Source of the DNA: an uncultured Chitinophagaceae bacterium
Lineage (GTDB): Bacteria > Bacteroidota > Bacteroidia > Chitinophagales > Chitinophagaceae
Reading direction: 5' to 3'
DNA length: 55,109 bases
Assembly (NCBI GenBank): GCA_903883945.1
Contig: CAISCV010000126.1
Location: forward strand, 1 to 55,109
Shown: one piece after another, positions 26,168 to 35,361 of the stretch
Numbering within the stretch: position 1 is the stretch's first letter
Layout of the letters: every line of letters starts with the position of its first letter
Notes under the pieces: generated by a model
Told to the model about the DNA's origin: nothing
The model's input: only the letters and a program-made list of their open reading frames with translations
The model's database searches: none
Translations under genes and position numbers: made by a program

Positions 26168-27295
26168 ATGATGCAGTTAGCAGATTTGTACAAGAAAGCT
26201 TTGGCGTTTGAGTTTTTGAGTGTAGAAGAAGGTATGTTTTTATTTGAACATGCCCCTCTGACCGAGTTGATGTTTGTAGCCGATGAATTAAGAAAAATTC
26301 AAGTACCTCATGGCAAAGTAACCTGGCAGATTGATCGGAACGTAAATACGACCAATGTATGTATTGCTAACTGTAAATTCTGTAATTTCTACCGTATTCC
26401 TGGTCATGCTGAAGCCTATATTACTGATATGCCTACTTATCGGAAAAAGATTCAGGAAACTATCTCTTGGGGTGGCGATCAGTTATTATTGCAAGGAGGA
26501 CATCATCCCGATCTTGGCTTAAAATATTATGTAGATACCTTTAAAGCCATTAAGCATGAGTTTCCTACCATTAAACTACATACACTCGGACCACCCGAAG
26601 TGGCGCACATTGCTAAACTAGAGAAGCTTTCTCATGCCGAAGTACTCAAAGCTTTGCAGGATGCAGGAATGGATTCTTTGCCGGGTGCTGGCGCTGAGAT
26701 ATTAATAGACCGTGTTCGTAGATTGATTAGTAAAGGAAAATGTGGTGCCGATGAATGGTTAGAGATTATGCACCAAGCTCATAAACTGAATATTACCACT
26801 AGTGCTACTATGATGTTTGGTCATGTGGAGACTTTAGAAGAAAGGTTTATTCACTTAGTTAAAATCAGAGAGATACAAGAAAAGAAACCGGCTGATGCAA
26901 AGGGCTTCTTGGCATTTATCCCTTGGACTTTTCAGGATGTAGATACCTTATTAACTAAAATACGTGGCGTTCAGAACCTTACAACGCCCGAAGAATATAT
27001 GCGTATGATTGCTATCAGCCGTATCATGTTACCCAATATCAAAAACATTCAAGCGAGCTGGTTAACCGTTGGCAAACAAACAGCACAACTAACCTTACAC
27101 GGTGGTGCCAATGACTTTGGCAGTATCATGCTCGAAGAAAATGTAGTGAGTGCTGCGGGTGCGCCTCATCGGTTTACCTATAAAACTATTCAAGATGCTA
27201 TTAGTGAAGCAGGTTTTGAACCTCAACTACGCAACCAGCAATATGAATGGAGAGAAATTCCTCAAACGATACAAGAACAGGTGGTGGATTATTAA
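26168..27295 (+). CDS. mqnC: Cyclic dehypoxanthine futalosine synthase
   Basis: Radical-SAM enzyme of the futalosine route to menaquinone. The 375-residue protein has the iron-sulphur motif C-x3-C-x2-C in VCIANCKFCNF, then GGDQLLLQGGHHPD and SLPGAGAEILIDRVR, and ends with SIMLEENVVSAAG. It most resembles MqnC rather than MqnE (the DRNVNTTNVCIANC context and LPGAGAEI). No other mqn gene is in the window. Confidence 0.92.
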   Translation: MMQLADLYKKALAFEFLSVEEGMFLFEHAPLTELMFVADELRKIQVPHGKVTWQIDRNVNTTNVCIANCKFCNFYRIPGHAEAYITDMPTYRKKIQETISWGGDQLLLQGGHHPDLGLKYYVDTFKAIKHEFPTIKLHTLGPPEVAHIAKLEKLSHAEVLKALQDAGMDSLPGAGAEILIDRVRRLISKGKCGADEWLEIMHQAHKLNITTSATMMFGHVETLEERFIHLVKIREIQEKKPADAKGFLAFIPWTFQDVDTLLTKIRGVQNLTTPEEYMRMIAISRIMLPNIKNIQASWLTVGKQTAQLTLHGGANDFGSIMLEENVVSAAGAPHRFTYKTIQDAISEAGFEPQLRNQQYEWREIPQTIQEQVVDY

Positions 27296-27304
27296 TACTG
27301 GATT

Positions 27305-28171
27305 ATGAAGTTGACTAAGAATCTCCTACTGTTATCAATTATTGTTACTATTATTTCTTGTAGTAAGTCTAATACTTCTACCCCAAATAACATTGGTGCC
27401 AAAGTGATGCTACATGTAGCCTATGGTACAGACTCGCAACAGGTAATGGATATTTATTTACCAGCAGGAAGAGATACCTCAACCAAGGTGTTGGTACTTA
27501 TTCATGGTGGTTCTTGGACAGGTGGCGACAAAAATGATTTTGCCCAATACATTGATACTTTTCAGAAGAGGTTGCCCGGTTATGCCATATTTAATATCAA
27601 TTATCGGTTGGCAGCTAATAGTTTGCCCTTCAAAAATGCTTTTCCTACTCAAGAACAGGATGTACAAGCCGCTGTAAACTTTATTTTTAATAGTGAAAAA
27701 ACGTATATTGTATCTAATAACTGGTGTTTACTAGGCTTTAGTGCGGGCGGTCATCTGGCTTTGCTTCAGTCGTATAAAAATAATACCCTCATTAAACCGA
27801 AGGTTGTGGTTGATTTATTTGGCCCGACCGATATGGCAGATTTATATAACTTTTATGGCAAGAATTTAATTACTCAGTATGGATTGAGTTATTTGTTAAA
27901 CGGTACACCTACTAATAATTCCAATTTATACTACTCCTCTAGCCCCATTAATTATGCTACTTCAACAAGTCCTCCAACATTGATACTTCATGGAGGAAAA
28001 GATACCATTGTGCCGTTTAGAGAGTCCGTGAATCTGCACAATAAATTAACCAGTCTGGGAGTAATAAATAAGTATGTGTTATATCCCAATCAGCCACATG
28101 GATTTAAAGGTGCCGATGAATTAGACGCGCACCAACAAATGGTTTCGTTTATAAAAACCTATATGCCTTAA
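27305..28171 (+). CDS. Lipoprotein alpha/beta hydrolase
   Basis: Esterase/lipase-like protein of 288 residues with a lipoprotein signal peptide (LLLLSIIVTIISC, lipobox Cys at residue 19), so it is anchored in the envelope. LIHGGSWTGGD is the oxyanion region, GFSAGGH the nucleophile elbow (Ser), GKDTIVPF holds the acid and PHGF the His of the triad. It follows mqnC by 9 nt and is probably co-transcribed. Substrate unknown. Confidence 0.88.
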   Translation: MKLTKNLLLLSIIVTIISCSKSNTSTPNNIGAKVMLHVAYGTDSQQVMDIYLPAGRDTSTKVLVLIHGGSWTGGDKNDFAQYIDTFQKRLPGYAIFNINYRLAANSLPFKNAFPTQEQDVQAAVNFIFNSEKTYIVSNNWCLLGFSAGGHLALLQSYKNNTLIKPKVVVDLFGPTDMADLYNFYGKNLITQYGLSYLLNGTPTNNSNLYYSSSPINYATSTSPPTLILHGGKDTIVPFRESVNLHNKLTSLGVINKYVLYPNQPHGFKGADELDAHQQMVSFIKTYMP

Positions 28172-28244
28172 TTAATGAGTGCATTAATTGCTATTACTTT
28201 TAGTGATAATTAGATGATTAATCAATAATCAATTTTAAAATATA

Positions 28245-28973
28245 ATGATGAAATTAGCAAACAACAAAATATTAATTACTGGTGGCGCAAGCGGCATTGG
28301 CTTAGGACTAACTAAAAGATTCCTAGAAGAAAACAATACGGTGATTATCTGTGGAAGACGAGCCGAAGTGTTGATAGAAGTTGCAGATAAGTACCCTTCC
28401 GTAATTACTAAAGAATGCGATTTGTCGGTTGAAACAGAACGTCTTGCGCTGTATGAATGGGTATCTGAGCATCATAGCGATTTGAATGTGTTGGTAAACA
28501 ATGCAGGGATTCAGAACTGGATGAATGTAACAGATACAGATTTCTATTTAAGGGCTAAGGTAGAAATTGCTACTAATATAGAAGCGCCTTTGCACTTATC
28601 GTCGCTATTTATAAATCTGCCATCGTTAACTACTATCATTAACGTAACCTCAGGTTTGTCGTTTGTTCCTTTGGCGAAAGTGCCGGTATATTCAGCTTCA
28701 AAAGCATTTTTTCATTCATTTACCCTTTCCTTACAATATTTGTTGAAATCAAAAGGTATTGAAGTGATTGAAATAATTCCACCTGCACTGAATACAGACT
28801 TAGGCGGTAAAGGATTGCATGATGAAGCACCGCCCGTGAGTGCATTTATTGAAGCCATTTTTAGTCAATTAAAAGAGGGAAAAACAGCACTTACTTTCGG
28901 ATTTAGCGAAGTAATGGCGAAAGCTACTCCCGATGAATTAAAAGTTGCTTTTGGCAGAATGAACCCAAGTTAA
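28245..28973 (+). CDS. Short-chain dehydrogenase/reductase (DltE-like)
   Basis: NAD(P)-dependent oxidoreductase of 242 residues: TGGASGIGLGL (cofactor loop), NVLVNNAGIQNW, catalytic Ser in NVTSGLS and Tyr-x3-Lys in VYSASKAF. The arrangement matches the DltE-like SDR group. It follows the hydrolase by 73 nt and converges with hemL, whose end is 11 nt away. Substrate cannot be inferred. Confidence 0.9.
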   Translation: MMKLANNKILITGGASGIGLGLTKRFLEENNTVIICGRRAEVLIEVADKYPSVITKECDLSVETERLALYEWVSEHHSDLNVLVNNAGIQNWMNVTDTDFYLRAKVEIATNIEAPLHLSSLFINLPSLTTIINVTSGLSFVPLAKVPVYSASKAFFHSFTLSLQYLLKSKGIEVIEIIPPALNTDLGGKGLHDEAPPVSAFIEAIFSQLKEGKTALTFGFSEVMAKATPDELKVAFGRMNPS

Positions 28974-28984
28974 TTTCCATTATT

Positions 28985-30277
28985 TTACAGTATCTCCTTC
29001 AAACTATCGGCAACGGCGGCAATGGTTTTATCCAGGTCGTCATAACTGAGGGCATTGTTTAAGAACCAACTTTCAAAAGCACTCGGCGGAAGATATACCC
29101 CACGATTAAGCATCGCATGAAAGAACTTTTTAAACAGTTCATTATTTGCAGCAGCAGCACTCGCAAAGTCAGTAACAGGATGCGCACTAAAGTGAATGCT
29201 AATCATAGAACCCAGGTGATTGATAACATACGGCGTTCCTGATGCCTTCAAAACTTTATCTAATCCCTCTTTGAGATACAATGTTTTTGCATCCAATTCT
29301 TTTAGTATTTCTGGATTGTCTTTCAGGATAGAGAGCAAGGTATACCCTGCAATCATCGCAATAGGATTACCGCTCAAAGTACCCGCCTGATACACATTAC
29401 CCAACGGGGAAACTACTTCCATAATGTGTCGCTTGCCCCCAAAAGCACCCACAGGCATACCCGCACCAATCACTTTACCGTAGGTAACAAGGTCGGCATC
29501 AATGCCCAATTTTTCTTGTACACCACCCAAAGCGAGACGGAAGCCCGTCATCACTTCATCGAATATCAATACAATATGATGGTCATCACAAATCTTTCTC
29601 AGTCCCTTCAAAAAACCTTCTTTCGGTAAGATGCAACCCATATTACCAGCCACAGCCTCTATGATGATGGCCGCAACCTGGTCTTTGTTTTCCTTCACCA
29701 ATTGCTCCACCGCTTCCAAATCGTTGTAGGCACAAGTGAGGGTATCGTTGGCAACACCGGCAGTAACACCCGGCACTGTCTGAATATTGAAAGTCGCCAA
29801 ACCACTACCTGCCTTCACCAAAAAGCTATCAGCATGACCATGATAACAACCCTCAAACTTAATTATTTTGTTACGTCCGGTATAGCCTCTCGCCACACGT
29901 ACCGCACTCATACAAGCCTCTGTGCCGCTACTCACCATCCGTATTAAATCTACATTGGGTGCCATACTTTTTATCAGTTCGGCCATCTTTATTTCCAGCT
30001 CTGTTGGCGCACCATAAGAGGTGGAGTAAATGGCTTGCTCTTGTATGGCCTTGATAACGGGCTCATAAGCATGCCCTAAAATCATAGGACCCCAAGAGGC
30101 GATATAGTCTATATACTGATTGTCATCTGCATCGTACAGGTAAGCACCCTTTGCTTTTTTAATGAAAAGGGGGGTGCCACCCACACTTTTAAAGGCACGA
30201 ACAGGAGAATTGACACCGCCAGGAATAGATTGCTGTGCGCGGGAAAAAAGAGCCTGACTAGTTGTAATATTATTCAT
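28985..30277 (-). CDS. hemL: Glutamate-1-semialdehyde 2,1-aminomutase
   Basis: PLP enzyme that makes 5-aminolevulinate from glutamate-1-semialdehyde, the product of HemA. The 430-residue protein begins with [18 protein letters not shown] and has [29 protein letters not shown] and the PLP-lysine in [17 protein letters not shown]. Full-length match. It is on the same strand as the hemA-hemB cluster but separated from it by accessory genes. Confidence 0.97.
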   Translation of the reverse strand: MNNITTSQALFSRAQQSIPGGVNSPVRAFKSVGGTPLFIKKAKGAYLYDADDNQYIDYIASWGPMILGHAYEPVIKAIQEQAIYSTSYGAPTELEIKMAELIKSMAPNVDLIRMVSSGTEACMSAVRVARGYTGRNKIIKFEGCYHGHADSFLVKAGSGLATFNIQTVPGVTAGVANDTLTCAYNDLEAVEQLVKENKDQVAAIIIEAVAGNMGCILPKEGFLKGLRKICDDHHIVLIFDEVMTGFRLALGGVQEKLGIDADLVTYGKVIGAGMPVGAFGGKRHIMEVVSPLGNVYQAGTLSGNPIAMIAGYTLLSILKDNPEILKELDAKTLYLKEGLDKVLKASGTPYVINHLGSMISIHFSAHPVTDFASAAAANNELFKKFFHAMLNRGVYLPPSAFESWFLNNALSYDDLDKTIAAVADSLKEIL

Positions 30278-30333
30278 ATTAAGTTATAAGTATTAGGTAT
30301 TAAGTTGTAGGTTTTGAGTATGTGGTTATTTAA

Positions 30334-30642
30334 TCATCCATAAATTAATAGTTTTGTGCTGTCTATTTCTTTTTTTCGGTAAGGATTTTTTAAAGAACGT
30401 TCGGTAATTATATGAACTTCTCTATTATAAGTATCCTTAATTGCATAGTATAAATCCCACCATAAAGTCCCATTTTCGAGGGGGTCAAGCCCATCATCAA
30501 ACTTCACCAAAAAATCAACATCACTTTCATCATTGAATTTATCAGTTACTACAGAGCCAAAAACATAAGCCTGCTTAATCTTATGCTTCTCCAAAAGTGC
30601 TATCACTTGAGGTAAATGCGGTTGAAAAGACTGGTGTAGCAT
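30334..30642 (-). CDS. MNT-type nucleotidyltransferase, without HEPN partner
   Basis: Small nucleotidyltransferase-fold protein of 102 residues with the motif GSVVTDKFNDESDVDFLV (GSx10DxD) and a second acidic region in NREVHIITERSL. Such proteins are usually antitoxins of HEPN/MNT modules and can add AMP to their toxin. No HEPN-domain gene is seen on either side, so it is a lone copy. The 327-nt gap from its start codon to the next gene contains no other feature I recognise beyond short AT-rich words. Confidence 0.8.
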   Translation of the reverse strand: MLHQSFQPHLPQVIALLEKHKIKQAYVFGSVVTDKFNDESDVDFLVKFDDGLDPLENGTLWWDLYYAIKDTYNREVHIITERSLKNPYRKKEIDSTKLLIYG

Positions 30643-30969
30643 AATTTATGTAAATGAATGAAATTGTAATAGGCAGCTAAGGTAGGCATAATCATTTTTA
30701 TTACATAATGGATTGGAATTATAATGAATAGGAACAGGCATCTAAAATTCAATAAATCAACCCAAAAAGATTTATTCCCCCATAATTAATTATTAGCGGA
30801 GCTTCGTTGGAGAAATAGACTCACTTGTAAAAATTGACAGTGCCTTCTCACAGTCATGTTATTGTATGTTTATTTATTGGATAGGATTGGGAATAGGATT
30901 TGCCTTACGATAAAAATAAGTTGGGCTGATAAAAGAAGATTTGCTGGTTATAAAATTAAATTGCTACCA

Positions 30970-31596
30970 ATGAAAGATGAAATTACACTGCTTCGCGAAG
31001 AAAACAAACGCCTGAATACCATTATTCAGGTACTCACAGAAAAATTGCAAGAGACAGAAATCCTTCTTTCCGCCTACCATAAAAACAACGTAGGCGTAAA
31101 CAACGTTGTGGATGGTATCGTCGAAAATAACATAGGCGTAAGTAACGCTGTTTCCCCTTATGATAAAAATAACATAGGCGTAACCAACGTTGTGGATGGC
31201 ATTCCAGAAAATAAGATAGGCGTAAGTAACGCTGATTCCGCCTATGATAAAAATAACATAGGCATAAGTAACGTTGTGGATGGCATCGTTGAAAATAAGG
31301 TAGGCGTAAGTAAGATTAATATGGGTATACTATCAGGAGAACTGAGGGCGGTTATGATTAAATGCCCTACGCGTGGTCTAGGTACTGCCGCACAAACGCT
31401 AGCGCAGTTGTACTCCAATCCTAAGTGTCCACAAAAGGACTTAATGAAGCTTACTGGATTATCTGCAGATGGGATTGTAAAGCATATCAGGGCACTCAAG
31501 AAGAAGAACCTGATAAAAAAGGTTGCTAATCAAGAGTATATTCTTTCTGATATAGCAATAAAAATGGTGGAAGCAGCGAAGGAGGAAGGTAATTGA
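30970..31596 (+). CDS. Coiled-coil/repeat/winged-helix protein
   Basis: Protein of 208 residues, family not recognised. From the chosen ATG, residues 1-36 form a coiled coil (ITLLREENKRLNTIIQVL). Residues 39-115 are five and a half copies of a 14-residue repeat with alternating forms (NNIGVSNAVSPYDK and NNIGVTNVVDGIPE). The C-terminal 75 residues look like a winged helix (QKDLMKLTGLSADGIVKHIR; NLIKKVANQEYILSD), so it may bind DNA. The frame is open back to 30856, but those 38 residues look non-native. It stands alone, in the opposite direction to the hem cluster. The repeats are also a 42-bp DNA array. Confidence 0.65.
   Translation: MKDEITLLREENKRLNTIIQVLTEKLQETEILLSAYHKNNVGVNNVVDGIVENNIGVSNAVSPYDKNNIGVTNVVDGIPENKIGVSNADSAYDKNNIGISNVVDGIVENKVGVSKINMGILSGELRAVMIKCPTRGLGTAAQTLAQLYSNPKCPQKDLMKLTGLSADGIVKHIRALKKKNLIKKVANQEYILSDIAIKMVEAAKEEGN
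31084..31314 (+). repeat. Coding array of 42-bp (2 x 21) units
   Basis: Five and a half tandem 42-bp units inside the winged-helix protein gene, each starting AAYAASRTAGGCRTAA. Two unit types alternate, giving an 84-bp higher order. One unit (31252 on) carries ATAGGCATAAGTAA, differing at one base from ATAGGCATAACTAA in unit 7 of array 1. Confidence 0.9.
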
Positions 31597-31636
31597 TATT
31601 GGATAATTGATAGGACTACAATAACAATTTTAGTTA

Positions 31637-31990
31637 CTATGATTGAAAGAAGATATCTGCCGGTAATTGAAAATAGTCCCTTAATTTCTGAGCGATTTTT
31701 AAAGTCAGCTCCCTTCTGCCTGACAAAATTGATGAAACATGTCCTTTACTACCAATAATTGGTTCCAAATCTTTAGCTTTTATACCCTTTTCTTCCATTT
31801 TATACTTTATAGCTTCCAAAGGATTTAGTTGTGGTAAAACATAATACTTATCATCATAGTCTTTTATTAGAACAGATAACAACTCCATCTCATCACCTTC
31901 AGGTGTTCCTTGCTCGGCATGAAAAATTTCCATCAATCTATTACTAGCATTGTTGTACTCTTTTTCTGTTTTTATAACTTTCCAGTTCAT
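31637..31990 (-). CDS. higA: HigA-like antitoxin (XRE family)
   Basis: Protein of 117 residues. The C-terminal half is an XRE helix-turn-helix (YKMEEKGIKAKDLEPIIGSK then VSSILSGRRELTLKIAQKL), preceded by the LPQLNPLEAI segment typical of HigA proteins that follow HigB. It overlaps the upstream toxin gene by 4 nt. Expected to bind the toxin and repress the pair's promoter. Located between hemB and the repeat protein. Confidence 0.85.
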   Translation of the reverse strand: MNWKVIKTEKEYNNASNRLMEIFHAEQGTPEGDEMELLSVLIKDYDDKYYVLPQLNPLEAIKYKMEEKGIKAKDLEPIIGSKGHVSSILSGRRELTLKIAQKLRDYFQLPADIFFQS

Positions 31991-32322
31991 AGTCCTTTCA
32001 TTTTAAAGTTTTGTATATCAATATCAAAGTCAATTGTTCCTGCGTTTATCTTGTCATATTCTGAAGGAGTGCCAAACCAAATAACATAGCAAGCTTGTTG
32101 AATAAAATTGATGGAAACAATCAATTTAAATTCATTACCCTTGATATTGAATATTACCCTGTTATTATTTATAATACTTGCATTACCATAAATATTTTTT
32201 ATTTCATTGAAATTTGTAAAAGAGAACTTAGAAAATTCATTAACCCAAAGAAGTAGCCCTTTTTCTGCCGTAGGATACTTGCTTATATAGTAATGAATAG
32301 TCCTCTTTACAGGTATTTTCAT
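31987..32322 (-). CDS. higB: HigB-like mRNA interferase toxin
   Basis: RelE-fold ribonuclease of 111 residues from the ATG at 32322; the open frame reaches back to 32412 but those residues lack family features. Characteristic parts are LLLWVNEFSKFSFTNFNEIK, NNNRVIFNIKGNEFKLIVSI and CYVIWFGTPSEYDKI. Toxin first, antitoxin second, with a 4-nt overlap, as in HigBA loci. It is inserted in the tetrapyrrole cluster downstream of hemB. Confidence 0.85.
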   Translation of the reverse strand: MKIPVKRTIHYYISKYPTAEKGLLLWVNEFSKFSFTNFNEIKNIYGNASIINNNRVIFNIKGNEFKLIVSINFIQQACYVIWFGTPSEYDKINAGTIDFDIDIQNFKMKGL

Positions 32323-32463
32323 TCGGTGAATGTAGCAAATAGTTTTCAAATTGAAAACATTATTAATAATTAGGAGAGGTATAATAAAAAAGCGCTCGTT
32401 ACTAATAATCAAATACAGGAGGTTGAAAGTAGCAATTAGGGTTCAATTAATAATTATCAATTA

Positions 32464-33438
32464 TCAATTAATCAATCGGACAACATCCTTCGCAAAATAG
32501 GTCGCAATCAAATCGGCACCTGCACGCTTGATGGATGTAATGGTTTCTAGTATTGCCTTATCTTCATCTATCCAACCCATCTTGGCAGCCGCTTTAATCA
32601 TGGCATATTCGCCACTGATATTGTAGGCGCTTACGGGAATGTCTACTGCATTTTTTACCTCACGGATAATGTCTAGGTAACTTAGTGCAGGCTTAACCAT
32701 TACAATATCAGCACCTTCTTCTACATCCATCAGGGTTTCCTTTACAGCTTCCAATCGGTTGCTATAATCCATCTGATACGTTTTTTTATCACCAAAGCCC
32801 GGTGCAGAATCAAGCGCATCTCTAAAAGGACCATAAAAGCAAGAAGCATATTTGGCACTATACGCCATGATGCCCGTTCTGGTAAAATTATTTTCTTCCA
32901 AAGCCTGCCTGATAGCTGCTATCCTTCCGTCCATCATATCGCTAGGGGCTACAAAATCTGCACCTGCTTCGGCATGACTCACACTCATCTTAGCCAAAAC
33001 ATCTACGGTAACATCATTTACAATCTCGCCATTAATCACTACACCATCATGACCATCTGATGAAAATGGGTCTAAGGCAACATCTGTCATCACCAACATA
33101 CCGGGTACAGCATCTTTGATAGCTTTAATGCTGCGTTGCATCAATCCATTGGTATTGGTCGCTTCAGTTCCATACTGATTTTTAAGTTCATCCTTACATT
33201 TCACAAAGAGCAAGACACACTTCAATCCCATTGACCAAAGTTCTTTTACCTCTTCGACTGTGTTATCCAGACTATAGCGGAAATAACCTTGCATGGAGGC
33301 AATCTCTTCTTTTACTCCAGTGCCTTCTACAATAAACAGGGGCACAATAAAATCGTTAGGGGTAAGTATCGTTTCCGCAACCATGCTTCTGATAGCGGGC
33401 GACTGGCGAAGGATTCTGTTTCTGCGTGCTATAATCAT
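32464..33438 (-). CDS. hemB: Porphobilinogen synthase
   Basis: Condenses two 5-aminolevulinates into porphobilinogen. The 324-residue protein shows FIVPLFIVEGTG, SHAEAGADFVAPSDMMDGR, MAYSAKYASCFYGPFRDA (first active-site Lys) and VMVKPALSYLDII (Schiff-base Lys), all diagnostic of HemB. It is 75 nt downstream of hemF on the same strand and near the end of the cluster. Confidence 0.97.
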   Translation of the reverse strand: MIIARRNRILRQSPAIRSMVAETILTPNDFIVPLFIVEGTGVKEEIASMQGYFRYSLDNTVEEVKELWSMGLKCVLLFVKCKDELKNQYGTEATNTNGLMQRSIKAIKDAVPGMLVMTDVALDPFSSDGHDGVVINGEIVNDVTVDVLAKMSVSHAEAGADFVAPSDMMDGRIAAIRQALEENNFTRTGIMAYSAKYASCFYGPFRDALDSAPGFGDKKTYQMDYSNRLEAVKETLMDVEEGADIVMVKPALSYLDIIREVKNAVDIPVSAYNISGEYAMIKAAAKMGWIDEDKAILETITSIKRAGADLIATYFAKDVVRLIN

Positions 33439-33513
33439 GATAACTTATTTAAATTAAAAAACTGTTTGTCTTCTTTGTGTTTCTTTCTGTCTTTAAGTCT
33501 TAGTGGCAAACTA

Positions 33514-34461
33514 CTAAATCCAGTTTAGTGGATTCAAGCAAGCCTGCAACAACTTATCTTCTTCACTACCAGCAACTGGCTGGTAATTATATTCAAACCG
33601 AACCGTTGGAGGCAGGCTCATGAGTATACTTTCTATCCTGCCATTGGTGCGTAAGCCAAATAAAGTACCTCTATCATGCACTAAATTAAATTCTGTATAC
33701 CTGCCACGACGTATTTCCTGCCAATGTTTTTGTTCTGCAGTATAAGAAAAATTCTTTCTTTTGGAAACAATAGGAAGGTATGCATCCGTAAAAGCATTGC
33801 CACAACCCTGACCAAAATTCATCCAGAAATCTACATCTTTTGTGGATGAAGGTCGCTGATAATCATAAAAAATACCACCAATTCCCCTGCGTTCATTATT
33901 GCGATGATAGTTTACGAAGTAATCATCACATTGCTTTTTGAAAGTAGGATAAAAGGAAGCATCAAACTGGTCACACACGTTTTTATAGGTGCCATGAAAA
34001 TGAATGGCATCATCATCAAACAAATAATAGGGTGTTAAATCGGTTCCACCACCAAACCAACGATCTATCAACCCCTCCTGTCCCCCTTCTTTGGATGATG
34101 AATCATACAATTCGAACATTCTATAATTGCAATGAACAGTGGGAACAAAAGGATTGATGGGATGCAAAACAAGACTTAGTCCACAAGCAAACCAAGATAA
34201 TTCCTTATCAATATACTGAGTGGGTAGTTTCAATTGATTACGCATGGCATCAGTAACCACTCCTTCAACAGCCGAAGTATTTACACCACCCTTTTCAAAT
34301 ACATTTCCGTTGGCAATAACGCGGGTTTTGCCACCACCGCCTTCAGGCCTTACCCACAAATCTTCTACAAATGTAGCTTTGCCATCTTCTGCTTCCAAGG
34401 CAGCGCAGATGTTATCCTGCAAAGAATGAATATAGTCTACCCAATGTTTTTTGATGTTCAT
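33514..34461 (-). CDS. hemF: Oxygen-dependent coproporphyrinogen III oxidase
   Basis: Oxidative decarboxylation of coproporphyrinogen III to protoporphyrinogen IX using O2. The 315-residue protein shows EDLWVRPEGGGGKTRVI, LVLHPINPFVPTVHCNYR, WFGGGTDLTPYYLF and RRGIGGIFYDYQ, the HemF signature. It points to an aerobic or facultative lifestyle. The unknown gene at 34528-35226 separates it from hemE. Confidence 0.97.
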   Translation of the reverse strand: MNIKKHWVDYIHSLQDNICAALEAEDGKATFVEDLWVRPEGGGGKTRVIANGNVFEKGGVNTSAVEGVVTDAMRNQLKLPTQYIDKELSWFACGLSLVLHPINPFVPTVHCNYRMFELYDSSSKEGGQEGLIDRWFGGGTDLTPYYLFDDDAIHFHGTYKNVCDQFDASFYPTFKKQCDDYFVNYHRNNERRGIGGIFYDYQRPSSTKDVDFWMNFGQGCGNAFTDAYLPIVSKRKNFSYTAEQKHWQEIRRGRYTEFNLVHDRGTLFGLRTNGRIESILMSLPPTVRFEYNYQPVAGSEEDKLLQACLNPLNWI

Positions 34462-34527
34462 AATTACTCCAACCCTTAAAGGAGAGTTGAAACCTTTTGT
34501 TTAAATAACAATTGTTCGTTTTTACTC

Positions 34528-35226
34528 CTAATCAACTTCGATTAATTGCGGATTTTGAATGCGACCAATTTCCCAAAAGTACATATCTACAATCTTCATT
34601 AAAGGATAATAAGAACCGTCCAAATTAATTCTTGACTGAATTTCTTTTAATGAAACCAAATTATTATTTATGAATTCAAAAATACTTTTTAAAGATTTCT
34701 CATTAAATCCTTTATTAATCTTAGATCCTTTAAATCCAATAACTAATAATCTATCATAAGCAGGAACACATCCAAGTGTTCCAAGTAATATTTTAGTTAT
34801 TAGTGTATCTGTAGCTGATACAAACCCTTCTGTCGAACCTGTCTTTGTAGGCTTAGTGTACCCAATGCTTCTATAATGGTTTTCTAAATCCCCTTTAGCC
34901 TTAAGAATTATTGGAATTTGACTTTCTTGAATTTCATTTCCTATACTACATTGAATAACTGAATAACTCTTGATAATATCTACCGCCTCATTATGTACTT
35001 TATAATCTTTCCATAATAATGCACTAGAACCTCTATACATCCCCCAACTTGCTAAATAAAAAGCTAAATGGAGACTTAAATAATCAATATCATATTTATC
35101 CGAGTTATTAAAAGCATTAAAACAATGCTCCCAAGACATATATCTGTGATTGGTATGTTTTTTAAGACTTGCATAAAAATTTTCAACTGTTTTTACTATT
35201 TCATTGCTTTCAACCGGTTGATTCAT
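34528..35226 (-). CDS. Hypothetical protein behind two large palindromes
   Basis: Protein of 232 residues from the ATG at 35226 (a GTG at 35265 would lie inside the operator-like palindrome and is not preferred). Not assigned to a function. It contains MSWEHCFNAF, LSLHLAFYLASWGMYRGSSA and LLGTLGCVPAYDRLLVIG, stretches that look like a conserved, mainly helical family. No signal peptide or membrane helix. It splits the hem cluster between hemE and hemF and has its own regulatory region, so it is probably an inserted accessory gene. Confidence 0.6.
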   Translation of the reverse strand: MNQPVESNEIVKTVENFYASLKKHTNHRYMSWEHCFNAFNNSDKYDIDYLSLHLAFYLASWGMYRGSSALLWKDYKVHNEAVDIIKSYSVIQCSIGNEIQESQIPIILKAKGDLENHYRSIGYTKPTKTGSTEGFVSATDTLITKILLGTLGCVPAYDRLLVIGFKGSKINKGFNEKSLKSIFEFINNNLVSLKEIQSRINLDGSYYPLMKIVDMYFWEIGRIQNPQLIEVD

Positions 35227-35251
35227 TTTCCATGATTTATTAGTTAGAATC

Positions 35252-35278
35252 AATATGCGTGACACTGTCCCGCATATT
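35252..35278. promoter_or_regulatory. 27-bp palindrome, operator-like (proximal copy)
   Basis: Arms of 13 nt around one central base, one mismatch; left arm AATATGCGTGACA. It is centred 39 nt upstream of the ATG of the unknown gene, where a repressor would block transcription. Confidence 0.7.
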
Positions 35279-35297
35279 CAAATTATGACTCCAAGTC

Positions 35298-35324
35298 AAT
35301 ATGTGAGACACTGTCTCACATATT
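35298..35324. promoter_or_regulatory. 27-bp perfect palindrome, operator-like (distal copy)
   Basis: Arms of 13 nt (AATATGTGAGACA and its exact complement) around one central base, extendable to 29 bp. Its centre is 46 bp from that of the proximal copy. A short dyad TGACT-cca-AGTCA (35286-35298) sits between the two. Confidence 0.75.
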
Positions 35325-35361
35325 GGAAAAGCATTACTTTATTTCACTCATAATCTATATC

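Noticed and set aside
30856-30969. N-terminal 38-residue extension of the repeat/winged-helix protein
   Set aside because: The residues look like translated noncoding DNA, while the ATG at 30970 starts directly with a regular coiled coil.
35252-35265. GTG start at 35265 for the unknown gene between hemE and hemF
   Set aside because: It lies within the proximal palindrome; the ATG at 35226 leaves both operators outside the coding region.
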